Assembly (NCBI GenBank): GCA_046727175.1 | Contig: JBKPCD010000272.1 | Location: 1-33,971 of the forward strand | Direction: 5' to 3' | Length of the DNA stretch: 33,971 nt | Source: JBKPCD01 sp046727175 | GTDB lineage: Bacteria > Acidobacteriota > Vicinamibacteria > Vicinamibacterales > 2-12-FULL-66-21 | Shown: positions 1-7,801 of the stretch, piece after piece | How the letters are laid out: every line of letters begins with the position of its first letter | Position numbering within the stretch: position 1 is the first letter of the stretch | The notes under the pieces: generated by a model | What the model was told of the DNA's origin: nothing | Seen by the model: the letters and a program-made list of their open reading frames with translations, nothing else | The model's database searches: none | Program-made: the position numbers and the translations under genes

Positions 1-297
1 CGCGGCGTCCTTGATCTCAGCGAGCTGCTTGCTGGCGATATCCGTGCTGTACACGTGACTCCGGGGCCCGAGCTGCCGCGCGATCTCGATGCTCACCTCG
101 CCCGATCCGGCGCCGATGTCGGCCACGGTCGAATCAGGGCCCAGCTCGAGCAGCTGCACGAGACGGGAGACCTCCGACGTCAGCGACGGCTGCTGCGCGT
201 TGCTCTGAGCTGGCGCGGCCTGGCGCGCGTCGCTCCGAGTCGGAACGAGTAACAGACCAATGAGAATGGCCAGGCTGCAGCGAGCGAGCATTCGCAT
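1..297 (-). CDS. Exported class I SAM-dependent methyltransferase (3' end missing)
   Basis: The gene runs off the left edge, so only the first 99 codons are present. ATG at 297 follows AAAGGA at a suitable distance, and a second in-frame ATG lies two codons later. Residues 1-24 form a signal peptide (arginines, a hydrophobic run, then a TRSDARQA-like cleavage region). After a short linker comes the methyltransferase motif I, VADIGAGSGEVS, around residues 58-69, which binds S-adenosylmethionine, followed by a motif II-like acidic strand (VYSTDIA). The Rossmann-type methyltransferase assignment is therefore strong, but the substrate cannot be read from this fragment. An N-terminal export signal is unusual for a SAM-dependent enzyme. 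It is divergent from the hydrolase at 496, with a two-hairpin repeat between them. Confidence 0.82.
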   Translation of the reverse strand, partial: MRMLARCSLAILIGLLLVPTRSDARQAAPAQSNAQQPSLTSEVSRLVQLLELGPDSTVADIGAGSGEVSIEIARQLGPRSHVYSTDIASKQLAEIKDAA

Positions 298-368
298 CGG
301 GGTTCCTTTCTTCGCTGCGTCTTTGGACTGCGGCAGCGCCCCGTCGGTTGGAAGTCGGTGTCAGATTC

Positions 369-423
369 GTAGGGCGAGGCTTTCAAGCCCCGCCCTACGC
401 GCGGTCTGAAGACCGCGCCCTAC
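369..423. repeat. Two-hairpin palindromic repeat, copy 1
   Basis: A 55-base unit begins with GTAGGGC and ends with GCCCTAC. It contains two adjacent palindromes. 369-398 has 14-base arms with 13 matches around a TC centre. 399-418 is a perfect 9+2+9 palindrome with the core GGTCTGAAGACC. A second unit of the same design lies at 17237-17290. It sits between divergent genes, so it is not a terminator for either. A REP/BIME-like dispersed element is the best description. No transposase gene is nearby. Confidence 0.75.
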
Positions 424-495
424 AGATACGCTGGTCCCGTTTCGCTTGACTCCAACGCCGGCCGAAGAGAACCATTCCATCCACGGAATTATGGT

Positions 496-2058
496 ATGAC
501 CACTCTTCGATCCGTCGCGGTGGTGCTCGTGTGTGTCGTGTGGCTTCACGCTGAAGTCACGTCACAGAGCAAAGTCGATTCCAATTTCACTCGATTCTGG
601 GCGGCAAAAGATCCCTCGGCGGCCGCCAAAATCTCGACGGACATCGTCAAGGACGGTGCGACATTCGATCAGGTTTACGCGAAGCTGAAAGAAGGGCGGC
701 CGTACGCAAAAGAGGTGTCAACAGGACTCGTCACGGACCGGCGCGGCGGGCTGGCCGGTGAATTTGGCTACACGATCGAGATCCCGGCGGGCTACGACGC
801 GGCGAAGCGGTATCAAGTTCGCGTTCAGCTGCACGGTGGCGTCAACCGATCGGCATCTGCGCCGCGCAGGACGGGCGGCATCGGACGGCTCGCAGGTGCG
901 GAACAGATCTACGTGATGCCGCAGGCATGGGACGAAGCCCCATGGTGGACCGACGAGCAGGTCACCAATCTTCGCGCCATCCTCGACGTCGTCAAGCGCA
1001 CCTACAACATCGACGAGAATCGAGTCGCGGTCGCGGGCGTCTCGGACGGCGGCACTGGCGCGTACTACGTCGCGATGCGCGACCCCACGCCGTACTCGTC
1101 ATTCCTGCCGCTCAACGGATCGATTGTCGTCCTCACGAACGCGTCCGCTGGCGTTCGGGGCGATCTGTTCCCCACGAACCTTCGGAACAGGCCGTTCTTC
1201 ATCGTCAACGGTGGACGCGATCCGCTGTACCCGCTGGGTTCCGTCGAACCGTACGTTCGACATCTCCACGACGGCGGAGTCACCGTCGTGTACCGGCCAC
1301 AACCGTCCGCCGGTCACGATACGAGCTGGTGGTCCAAGGAAAAGGACGCGTTCGAGGCATTCGTCCGTGATCATCCGCGAGTGCCGCTGCCCGATCGATT
1401 GACGTGGGAAACATCCGACACGCGGTCGTCCGGCCGGGTCCACTGGCTCGTGATCGAATCGCTCGGATCGCGCCCGGGAGAGACACAGGCGCTGCCGGAT
1501 CTCAACGACATCCCGCCGCCGCGTGTCGTGGATTTCGGGATCCGGATGAATGGGGCGAAAATCGAACAGGTCATTCCTGCCTCGAACGCGGATCGCATCG
1601 CGCTCAAGAACGGTGACACCATCGCGCGCATCGACGATCGCACCATCACCGCGGGCAGCGACATCCTCCTGGCGTTTCAGGCGCACGCAGTCGGCTCGCC
1701 GATTCGTTTCACGGTCGTTCGGAACAAGAAAGAGATCGACCTCACGGGCACGTTCGCACCGACGGAGATGAAATCGGAGGCAACAACCTTGTTCCGGCAT
1801 CACTCGCGTTCGGGACGTGTGGACCTCGAGCGCGTCGGCAACACCGTCAACGCGCTCACCCGAGGCGTGACCGAATTCACGCTGCTGCTCTCGCCCGAGC
1901 AGTTCGATTTCAGCAAACCCGTGAAGGTCACGACGAACGGAAATGCGGCGTTCGAGGGAACAGTCGAAAAGAGTCTGGCAACGCTGATGAAATGGGCGGC
2001 AAGAGACAATGATCGGACGATGCTCTTTGCCGCTGAATTGAGAGTCAAAGTCCGGTAG
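496..2058 (+). CDS. Secreted alpha/beta-hydrolase with C-terminal PDZ domain
   Basis: A 520-residue protein with a short N-terminal signal peptide (about residues 1-23). Residues 90-295 look like an alpha/beta-hydrolase of the esterase/PHB-depolymerase-like type: an oxyanion-side VQLHGG segment, a nucleophile elbow G-V-S183-D-G, an acid in NGGRDPLYP (D242) and a histidine in AGHDTSW (H274) form a plausible Ser-Asp-His triad. Residues about 340-415 resemble a PDZ domain (IEQVIPASNADRIALKNGD, then a strand-rich part). About 100 residues of unassigned sequence follow. PDZ domains bind peptide C-termini, so this may be a substrate- or partner-tethered hydrolase in the periplasm. Whether it cleaves esters or peptides cannot be told from sequence. 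The start has only a weak GGA upstream. It converges on the permease at 2136. Confidence 0.8.
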   Translation: MTTLRSVAVVLVCVVWLHAEVTSQSKVDSNFTRFWAAKDPSAAAKISTDIVKDGATFDQVYAKLKEGRPYAKEVSTGLVTDRRGGLAGEFGYTIEIPAGYDAAKRYQVRVQLHGGVNRSASAPRRTGGIGRLAGAEQIYVMPQAWDEAPWWTDEQVTNLRAILDVVKRTYNIDENRVAVAGVSDGGTGAYYVAMRDPTPYSSFLPLNGSIVVLTNASAGVRGDLFPTNLRNRPFFIVNGGRDPLYPLGSVEPYVRHLHDGGVTVVYRPQPSAGHDTSWWSKEKDAFEAFVRDHPRVPLPDRLTWETSDTRSSGRVHWLVIESLGSRPGETQALPDLNDIPPPRVVDFGIRMNGAKIEQVIPASNADRIALKNGDTIARIDDRTITAGSDILLAFQAHAVGSPIRFTVVRNKKEIDLTGTFAPTEMKSEATTLFRHHSRSGRVDLERVGNTVNALTRGVTEFTLLLSPEQFDFSKPVKVTTNGNAAFEGTVEKSLATLMKWAARDNDRTMLFAAELRVKVR

Positions 2059-2060
2059 CC

Positions 2061-2090
2061 GGGGTTCGGCGTTCGGGATTCGATTGGTTC
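2061..2090. repeat. Short heptamer array GGNNTTC
   Basis: Directly after the hydrolase stop codon, three consecutive 7-base units of form GGNNTTC (GGGGTTC, GGCGTTC, GGGATTC) are followed by a degenerate unit. It is short, but similar 7-base periodicity is seen in two other intergenic sites of this window. Confidence 0.45.
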
Positions 2091-2135
2091 AGGCATTACG
2101 AGCCGCGGAAAACCCAAGCCCCGAGCAGCGTCAGC

Positions 2136-4607
2136 TCATTCCTCCCGCAACGCAACAATGGGATCGACGCCCATCGCTCGACGCGCGGGTAGATAACACG
2201 CCAGCAGCGCGATCACAAAAAGTGTCACGGTGACGATCGTGAACGTTGCGGGATCGAGCGGACGCACGCCGAAGAGCATTCGGCCGAGGACGCGCACGGC
2301 GCCGAACGCGGCGGCCACACCGATCACCAGGCCGACGCCGGCTAGGCGCATCCCACGGCCGACAACGAGCGAGAGGATGTCGCGGCGATCGGCGCCCAGC
2401 GCAAGCCGGACGCCGATATCGTGGGTCGCCTGCTCGACCGAGTACGACATCAGACCGTAGATCCCGATCGCCGCCAGCACCAGCGCAATCGCGCCGAAGA
2501 TCGTCAGCAGCAGCATGTTGAAGTTCTGCCGCGCGATCGACTCACCGAGCACCTGCTCCATCGTCCGCACGCGCGAGACCGCAAGAAGCGGATCGAGAGT
2601 GAGGAACTCCTTTTGGATGGCGGGCGTGAGCGCAGCGGGATTCGCCGTTGCACGGACGATCCAGGCAATCGGAAGCACCGCGTTAGTGAGCTTGGTCAGC
2701 GCGTCCGACACTTGTGCGAACGGGACGTAGATCATCGGAGGCTCCGGCTGGTCGAGCCCGTTCTCGCGCACGTTGCCGACAATCCCCACGATCTGACGCG
2801 TGGGATCCTCGAACTCCGGGCCTAGCCCTTTGCCGATCGTGATCCGCTGGCCGATCGGATCCGCGTCGGCCCAGTACTTTTTCGCCATCGCCGCGTTGAT
2901 GATCACGACGGGCGTCGCGCCGCCGGTATCGCGTTCGGTGAACGCGCGGCCGCGAAGGACCGGGATCGAGAGGACCTTGAAGTAGTCGGGAGACAACGTG
3001 CGGTAGTTTTCGTCGCCATGGTAGAGCGCGTCACCCTTGAGCGGCCGGCCTTCGATCCTGAACGGCATATCCACACCGCCTTCCACCGGCAGGCTGATGA
3101 CCGATGCCGATGCAATGACTCCTGGGATTGCGTTGATGCGTTGCGTCACTTCACGCGTGAGACGCTCGACCGCACGCGTCGTCACGTACTTGTCGCCGGC
3201 GAGAGACGTCTGCATCGTGAGCACGTTCCGCGTCTCGAATCCGGGCTGCACGCGTCGCAGGCTGATGAACGTGCGAATCAGGAGCGTCGCACCGACCAAC
3301 AGGACGAGGGCCAGCGCGACTTCGGCAACGACGAGAGCTCCCCGAGTCCGGCTTGCACGCGAGCTGCTCGATCCGCGGCCGCCGCCCTCTTTCAACGTCT
3401 GACCGACGTCGGCTCGCGTCAGGTGCAACGATGGCGCGAGGCCGAACAGCAGCCCCGTCCCGAGCGCGAGCGCGACCGTGAACCCCAGCATTCGCCAGTC
3501 GACGATCGCAGAAAGGAGCGGCGCCTGCGCCAGATCGGCAGCGCGCGGCAAGTCGCCGGGGCTGAGCGCCAGCAGCGCCCTCGCACCCGACACGCCCGCG
3601 ACGATCCCCACTGCCGCCGCGACGATCGCGAGCATCACGCTCTCGGTGAGCAACTGCCGGATGATGGTGCCACGGCCAGCGCCAATCGCGGCGCGGATGG
3701 CCATCTCCCGTTGCCGTCCGGCCGCGCGCGCGAGCAGCAGACTGGCGACGTTGGCGCACGCAATGAGTAGAACGAGACCGACTGCGCCGAGGAGGATGAG
3801 AAGCGCCGGCCGCACGTCACGGACGACGCGCTCCTGAAGCGTCTCGATGCCGACCTGCTCCGACTCGCTCATCCAGCGGGGGTTCGCCCGTCGGAATTGA
3901 TCGCCGATGACCTTCAGCTCCGCCCTCGCACTCTCCATGGTGGCGCCCGGTTTCAGCCGCGCAGCGATCAACAGGAAGTGGCCCTGGTTGGTGCTGTTGG
4001 GATCTGCCTGCAGCGGAATGAACACGTCCGCTGGCGGATCGGAATGAAAGGCCTGCGCGAGCACGCCGACCACAACGTATGGGTCTCCGTTGATGGCGAT
4101 TGAGCGGCCCACGATCTGCGGATCGCCGCCGAACCGCGACGCCCAGATCCGATGCGAGAGGACGACGACGTGGATGCCACCTTGCTTGTCTTCGTCTGCG
4201 CTGAACTCGCGGCCCTGCGCGATGCGCGCGCCGAACACGCGGAAGTAGTCTGCGCTGACGTGAATGCCTTTCACCCGCTCGGGCCGATCGCCGCCCCCGA
4301 GGTTCATTCCCGGTCCCACGAAGTCGTACGCCGCGACGGCTTCGAACGATTCCGCCTGCCGCCACGCCATGAACTTCGGGATCGACACGGCGCAGGCCTG
4401 GCCGTTTGGATACTGGCGGCAGACCTGGAGCAGCCGATCCGGGTTCGGATACGGCAGCGGCCGGAGCAGAACGCCATTCACGACCGAAAAGATGGCGGCG
4501 TTGGCGCCAATCCCCAGCGCGAGCGCCGCGATTGCGACCAGACTGAAGCGCGGATTCTTCAGGATGATGCGGAACGCGTAACGGAGGTCGGAGAAGAGCG
4601 AGCGCAT
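2136..4607 (-). CDS. ADOP-family MacB/FtsX-like ABC transporter permease
   Basis: An 823-residue protein starting at ATG 4607, preceded by AGGTGGGA; a GTG three codons upstream (4616) is less likely. It has the duplicated architecture of the acidobacterial orphan permeases. An N-terminal MRSLFSDLRYAFR segment and first membrane helix (LVAIAALALGIGANAAIFSVV) are followed by a MacB-like periplasmic domain and a three-helix FtsX block around residues 270-390 (motif ACANVASLLLARAAGRQREM). A second helix, periplasmic domain and FtsX block end the protein (motif QATHDIGVRLALGADRRDI). Proteins of this kind lack a fused ATPase and probably work with an ATPase encoded elsewhere. None is adjacent here, which is why the family is called orphan. 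The transported substrate is unknown; export or mechanotransmission across the envelope is the family expectation. Confidence 0.93.
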   Translation of the reverse strand: MRSLFSDLRYAFRIILKNPRFSLVAIAALALGIGANAAIFSVVNGVLLRPLPYPNPDRLLQVCRQYPNGQACAVSIPKFMAWRQAESFEAVAAYDFVGPGMNLGGGDRPERVKGIHVSADYFRVFGARIAQGREFSADEDKQGGIHVVVLSHRIWASRFGGDPQIVGRSIAINGDPYVVVGVLAQAFHSDPPADVFIPLQADPNSTNQGHFLLIAARLKPGATMESARAELKVIGDQFRRANPRWMSESEQVGIETLQERVVRDVRPALLILLGAVGLVLLIACANVASLLLARAAGRQREMAIRAAIGAGRGTIIRQLLTESVMLAIVAAAVGIVAGVSGARALLALSPGDLPRAADLAQAPLLSAIVDWRMLGFTVALALGTGLLFGLAPSLHLTRADVGQTLKEGGGRGSSSSRASRTRGALVVAEVALALVLLVGATLLIRTFISLRRVQPGFETRNVLTMQTSLAGDKYVTTRAVERLTREVTQRINAIPGVIASASVISLPVEGGVDMPFRIEGRPLKGDALYHGDENYRTLSPDYFKVLSIPVLRGRAFTERDTGGATPVVIINAAMAKKYWADADPIGQRITIGKGLGPEFEDPTRQIVGIVGNVRENGLDQPEPPMIYVPFAQVSDALTKLTNAVLPIAWIVRATANPAALTPAIQKEFLTLDPLLAVSRVRTMEQVLGESIARQNFNMLLLTIFGAIALVLAAIGIYGLMSYSVEQATHDIGVRLALGADRRDILSLVVGRGMRLAGVGLVIGVAAAFGAVRVLGRMLFGVRPLDPATFTIVTVTLFVIALLACYLPARRAMGVDPIVALREE

Positions 4608-4737
4608 ACGTCCCACCTACGTCGTCCGCCGCAAATAAGTTCGGGAGGCAACGGCGGGCAAGTGTCAACCGATGACCGGTCTTTTGAATGGGGCTGCGAA
4701 CCTCGGCGAGGTGCCCGCAGAGCCGCGACGAATCGGA

Positions 4738-4754
4738 TATGCTACCATATATGG
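4738..4754 (+). promoter_or_regulatory. Candidate vapB promoter/operator
   Basis: A -10-like TATGCT (4738-4743) is followed at once by the perfect 10-base palindrome CCATATATGG (4745-4754), ending five bases before the antitoxin ATG at 4759. Ribbon-helix-helix antitoxins normally repress their own promoter by binding such palindromes. No good -35 box is visible and the transcript leader would be only about 9 bases. The role is inferred from position. Confidence 0.4.
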
Positions 4755-4758
4755 CGCG

Positions 4759-4998
4759 ATGGCCCATGTTCAGAAGACAACGGTGTATCTGGACGCAGAC
4801 GATTACCGGCGCCTCAAGTCGATTGCCCGCGCGAAAGGACGTACGCCGGCCTCGTTGGTACGCGAGGCCGTCGCGGAATATGCGGTTCGCGAAATGCACA
4901 AGCGCCGGCCCCGAAGTCTGGGAGCAGGCCGCAGCCGCCTGGGCGATCTCTCGGAACGTGCCGAGGAGCTTCTCGCCGGCCTCGGACGCCGAGGGTGA
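4759..4998 (+). CDS. vapB: VapB-like antitoxin, ribbon-helix-helix
   Basis: A 79-residue protein starting at ATG 4759 (MAHVQKTTVYLD). The frame stays open further upstream, but the protein similarity begins here. Residues 5-12 form the DNA-contacting beta strand (KTTVYLDA). Two helices follow (DYRRLKSIARAKG and PASLVREAVAEYAVREM), typical of CopG/Arc/MetJ ribbon-helix-helix repressors. The basic, then acidic C-terminal tail would wrap the toxin. The stop codon overlaps the GTG of the PIN toxin (GTGA at 4995-4998), so the two are translationally coupled. Expected role: neutralise the toxin and, with it, repress the operon. Confidence 0.85.
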   Translation: MAHVQKTTVYLDADDYRRLKSIARAKGRTPASLVREAVAEYAVREMHKRRPRSLGAGRSRLGDLSERAEELLAGLGRRG

Positions 4999-5408
4999 TC
5001 ATCGCGGATACCGGCGCCGTCGTCGCTCTCGTCGACCGCGCGGATCGGCATCATCGCGTCCTGGGCGCGTTGTTCGAGTCACGGCCGGAAGACTGGCTGC
5101 TCCCGTGGGCCATCCTCCCCGAAGTTGATTACCTCCTGGCCGCGCACGTCGGTTCCCGGGCACAAGAGGCATTCCAGGCGGATCTCGCCGAAGGTGCGTA
5201 CGCAGTGGCGTGGGGCACCGATCGCGACCTCGAGGACGCGGTACGTCTCGCGCGAAAACACAGGACGCTGCGAATGGGCCTCGTCGACGCGGTCGTCATG
5301 GCGCAGGCGGTCAGACTCAAAGCCACGGCAATCGCCACACTCGACCTCCGGCATTTCGGGGCCGTGCAGCTGGCGACTTCGCCGAAGTTGATTCCCAGAG
5401 ATCTGTGA
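4995..5408 (+). CDS. vapC: VapC-like PIN-domain ribonuclease toxin
   Basis: A 137-residue PIN protein beginning at GTG 4995, which overlaps the antitoxin stop by four bases; the reading frame extends far upstream but only as a shadow of neighbouring genes. The metal-binding acidic residues of the PIN fold are all visible: D5 (IIADTG), E43 (LPEVDYLL), D98 (GLVDAVVMA) and D117 (ATLDLRHF). Length and layout match VapC endoribonucleases, which cut tRNA or rRNA when released from the antitoxin. The RNA target cannot be predicted. No substitution suggests inactivation. Confidence 0.87.
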   Translation: MIIADTGAVVALVDRADRHHRVLGALFESRPEDWLLPWAILPEVDYLLAAHVGSRAQEAFQADLAEGAYAVAWGTDRDLEDAVRLARKHRTLRMGLVDAVVMAQAVRLKATAIATLDLRHFGAVQLATSPKLIPRDL

Positions 5409-5453
5409 CCGGCGGGTCCCGCCGCGAGTTGGATGTGTGACCCACCCAGATTC

Positions 5454-5536
5454 GGGGTCAGACCCCGGACGTCGGTTTGCCCAAGGTGTGTAATCCGACG
5501 GCTGGGGTCTGACCCCGATCGCCGGGGTCTGTCCCC
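5454..5536. repeat. Cluster of three GGGGTC(T/A)GACCCC palindromes
   Basis: Three near-identical 13-base palindromes lie within 83 bases: GGGGTCAGACCCC (5454-5466), GGGGTCTGACCCC (5504-5516) and GGGGTCTGTCCCC (5524-5536). Between the first two is a GTCGG...CCGAC inverted pair. They fill the 180-base gap between convergent genes (vapC and the AttH fusion). Any could form a hairpin terminator, and the clustering also fits a mobile palindromic repeat family. Confidence 0.7.
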
Positions 5537-5588
5537 CGACGGTGCTTCATCCACAGATTCTGCGACGTCGTACGCAGAAACCGCGACA

Positions 5589-7046
5589 CTATCGTCCGCG
5601 AAACGTTTCCGCGCTCCCCGACGCGCTGAAGTCGATCGGCTTGTCGCCGGCCTGCCCCGTAACTCGATACTGCGCTCGAAGCTGCAGGAAGTCCAGGTCG
5701 CTCCCGAACGAACCCCCACGCATGTGCGTGACGGTAGTCTGGTCGATCGTCATGTCGAGCGTCACCGACAGCGAGCTGCTGCGACCTTGCACGCGAATGC
5801 GCTCAGGATGAGTGCTTCCCGGCCGATTCGTTTCATCGATCGCGACATCGGTCGCGTATCCAATCGGCCCGTCTGGACCGAGCGCGACGAGGAAACCGGG
5901 AAGGCGCAGGGCGTCGGCCACGTCGGCGGGCGGATACACGCGACCGTACACGAACGACACGCCGTTGCCGTGAACCTGACCCCACTGCCACGACACACCT
6001 TCCCAGAAGCCCCAGTTGTGATCGTGATAGCCGGTACCGCCATTCAGATCGATTTCGTCGGCGCCGGCGCGAACCGTCCCTCGGAGCGCACCAGCCATGA
6101 CCGGCACCACGTATCCCGATACCCAGCCGCCAGCGCCGCGAATCGAGAACGGCGGAAGAGAGCGGCCGGGGGTCGCCGCGAGCACGATCTCTCCGCGCGC
6201 TCGTGACGAGCCGCTTTCGGCCGGCAGATCGATCGCGATGCGGTACTCGTTTCCGACGACTCGAACGTGATTGGCGCCCGCCGTCAGATCGGGCGCAGAA
6301 TCGAGCAGCTCCCGATCGTCGACCCGAACCGAATCCGCATACGCGGTCATCCGCCCGCCGCGTTCGAGCTGCAACCGCACGCCAAGGGTCCTGCGTCCGG
6401 ACTCGAGCCGAGGTCCTGCGAGGAACGTGAGATAGAAGCGAACCGTGCCGGCCCGAGTCGAGCTATGCTGACCGTTGAAGTACAGCCACTCCGCCCATGA
6501 CGATGCGCGAGATGACCTGCCGGGCATCTGGTCAGACCGACCGTCTTGCGCCGCGTCCGGGGGGAGAGCCGGAATGGGGTGGAAGCGATCGATGGCGCGC
6601 AGCATCGCGCCCGGATCGCGGGTTACCCACTCGCGATCCGCAGCGGTATCGGTCCACGCAGCAATCCCGCGCGTTTCGGGATCACCGAGTGCGCGTTCCA
6701 GGCTTGGAATGCCTCCTCGCGCGCGTACGGGAGTGACGCCCTGGCCGTCGACGAAGTAGAGCGCCGCGCGACTGCTTGGCGATGCCGCTTTCACATGCGC
6801 GGCTCGTGACCCGGTGGCGAGCACATCGGTGAGAACGAAGGACGCATTCGGCACCCGACCGGCCGTGCCGCCAATGATCACGTCACCACCGCCGACGAGC
6901 TCCGGCGCTCGTGCCTGCTCCAGAATCACGGCGCCGATCCCGAGCAGCGCCGCCATGACGGACACACCTAGCCCGAATCCGCCGGCGAGCACGGCGCTCC
7001 GAACGGGACGCGACCGGAGCGAGCGGAGCGCGAGTGTGAAGATCAC
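5589..7046 (-). CDS. FtsX-like N-terminal helix fused to AttH/CrtC-like lipocalin domain
   Basis: A 485-residue protein; GTG start at 7046 overlaps the ATPase stop by four bases. Residues 1-55 resemble the beginning of an FtsX/MacB permease: a basic coupling segment (LRSLRSRPVRSAV), one membrane helix and a following GGGDVIIGG strand. The rest (about 130-485) resembles AttH/CrtC-type double-lipocalin proteins: a WAEWLYFNGQ start, repeated strands, and the signature YHDHNWGFWEG near residue 330. AttH-like proteins accompany AttEFG-type ABC transporters, and CrtC relatives hydrate carotenoids, so the domain probably binds a hydrophobic ligand. Here it would be anchored to the inner membrane and face the periplasm. 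It is the last gene of the exporter operon and most likely acts as its periplasmic acceptor; substrate unknown. Confidence 0.8.
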   Translation of the reverse strand: MIFTLALRSLRSRPVRSAVLAGGFGLGVSVMAALLGIGAVILEQARAPELVGGGDVIIGGTAGRVPNASFVLTDVLATGSRAAHVKAASPSSRAALYFVDGQGVTPVRARGGIPSLERALGDPETRGIAAWTDTAADREWVTRDPGAMLRAIDRFHPIPALPPDAAQDGRSDQMPGRSSRASSWAEWLYFNGQHSSTRAGTVRFYLTFLAGPRLESGRRTLGVRLQLERGGRMTAYADSVRVDDRELLDSAPDLTAGANHVRVVGNEYRIAIDLPAESGSSRARGEIVLAATPGRSLPPFSIRGAGGWVSGYVVPVMAGALRGTVRAGADEIDLNGGTGYHDHNWGFWEGVSWQWGQVHGNGVSFVYGRVYPPADVADALRLPGFLVALGPDGPIGYATDVAIDETNRPGSTHPERIRVQGRSSSLSVTLDMTIDQTTVTHMRGGSFGSDLDFLQLRAQYRVTGQAGDKPIDFSASGSAETFRGR

Positions 7047-7801
7047 CGCAGCGCCTCCTCCACGATTCTGCCGTCACGCATCGTCAATAGCCGCGCTGCT
7101 CGAGAGGCCACCGCGGGATCGTGGGTCACGACGACAACGGCCGTGCCGTCAGCGTGGAGGCGATCGAGCAGCGCCACGACCTGCTCACCTGTCGCCTGAT
7201 CGAGCTCGCCCGTCGGTTCATCGGCGAGCAGGAGACGAGGGCGGTTCGCGAGCGCGCGTGCGATTGCAACCCGCTGCATTTCGCCGCCTGACAATTCGGA
7301 TGGCCGATGCCCGGCACGCGCGGTCAGGCCAACGTAGTCGAGTAGTTCCTGCGTGCGCTTCCGACGCTCAGTGCGGCCGACGCCCGCCTCGGCCTGCGGC
7401 AGCTCGACGTTCTCCCACGCGGTGAGCATCGGCAACAGAAAGAATCGCTGGAACACGAACCCGATTTCGCGAAGCCGCAACCGGCTCCGCGCGGCATCCG
7501 ACAAACCGCCGACGTCCCGGTCCTGAAACAACACCTCGCCCTCGGTCGGTACGTCGACGAATCCGAGGACGTGGAGCAATGTCGACTTGCCACAGCCCGA
7601 GGGGCCGACGATGCCGACATAGTCATCGGGCGCGATGCGCAGCGAGACGCCACGAAGCGCGATGACCGGTGCCGCCGGCATCGGAAACACGCGCGAGACC
7701 TTTCGAGCTTCCACGATGGCCGGCCGCTCGGCGCCGCTCGGGACCGACCGTGGGACGCCGCTCGTGAGAGGCCCCTCGGCTCCGCTCGGGACAGGCGTCA
7801 C
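7043..7801 (-). CDS. LolD/AttE-like ABC transporter ATPase
   Basis: A 252-residue ATP-binding subunit with Walker A (GPSGCGKST), Q-loop (FVFQRFF), ABC signature (LSGGEMQRVAIARAL), Walker B (LLLADEPTGELD) and H-loop (VVVVTHD). This is the MacB/LolD/FtsE class that powers FtsX-type permeases, matching its neighbours. I chose GTG 7801 because it overlaps the upstream permease stop (GTGA), as in the other junctions of this operon. GTG 7714 would give 223 residues, the usual length of the family. The extra 29 residues are low-complexity (PSGAEGP and PSGAERP repeated) and encoded by a palindromic repeat, so either start is possible. Confidence 0.9.
   Translation of the reverse strand: MTPVPSGAEGPLTSGVPRSVPSGAERPAIVEARKVSRVFPMPAAPVIALRGVSLRIAPDDYVGIVGPSGCGKSTLLHVLGFVDVPTEGEVLFQDRDVGGLSDAARSRLRLREIGFVFQRFFLLPMLTAWENVELPQAEAGVGRTERRKRTQELLDYVGLTARAGHRPSELSGGEMQRVAIARALANRPRLLLADEPTGELDQATGEQVVALLDRLHADGTAVVVVTHDPAVASRAARLLTMRDGRIVEEALR
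7725..7795. repeat. Two copies of a CTCGGC-CCGCTCGGGAC repeat inside a gene start
   Basis: Two copies of a ~22-base imperfect palindrome lie at 7725-7746 and 7773-7795, sharing CTCGGC(G/T)CCGCTCGGGAC. Both lie between the two possible starts of the ATPase gene and, on the minus strand, encode the PSGAEGP/PSGAERP tract. Confidence 0.65.

Noticed and set aside
3018..3770. A 250-codon plus-strand open frame
   Set aside because: It is antisense to the well-supported ADOP permease, has no recognisable domain, and is Arg/Ala/Gln-rich as expected for shadow frames in high-GC DNA.
4152..4994. A 418-codon plus-strand open frame starting at 4152
   Set aside because: Only its last 137 codons (from GTG 4995) encode a recognisable PIN protein. 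The rest lies antisense to the ADOP permease and through the antitoxin gene in another frame.
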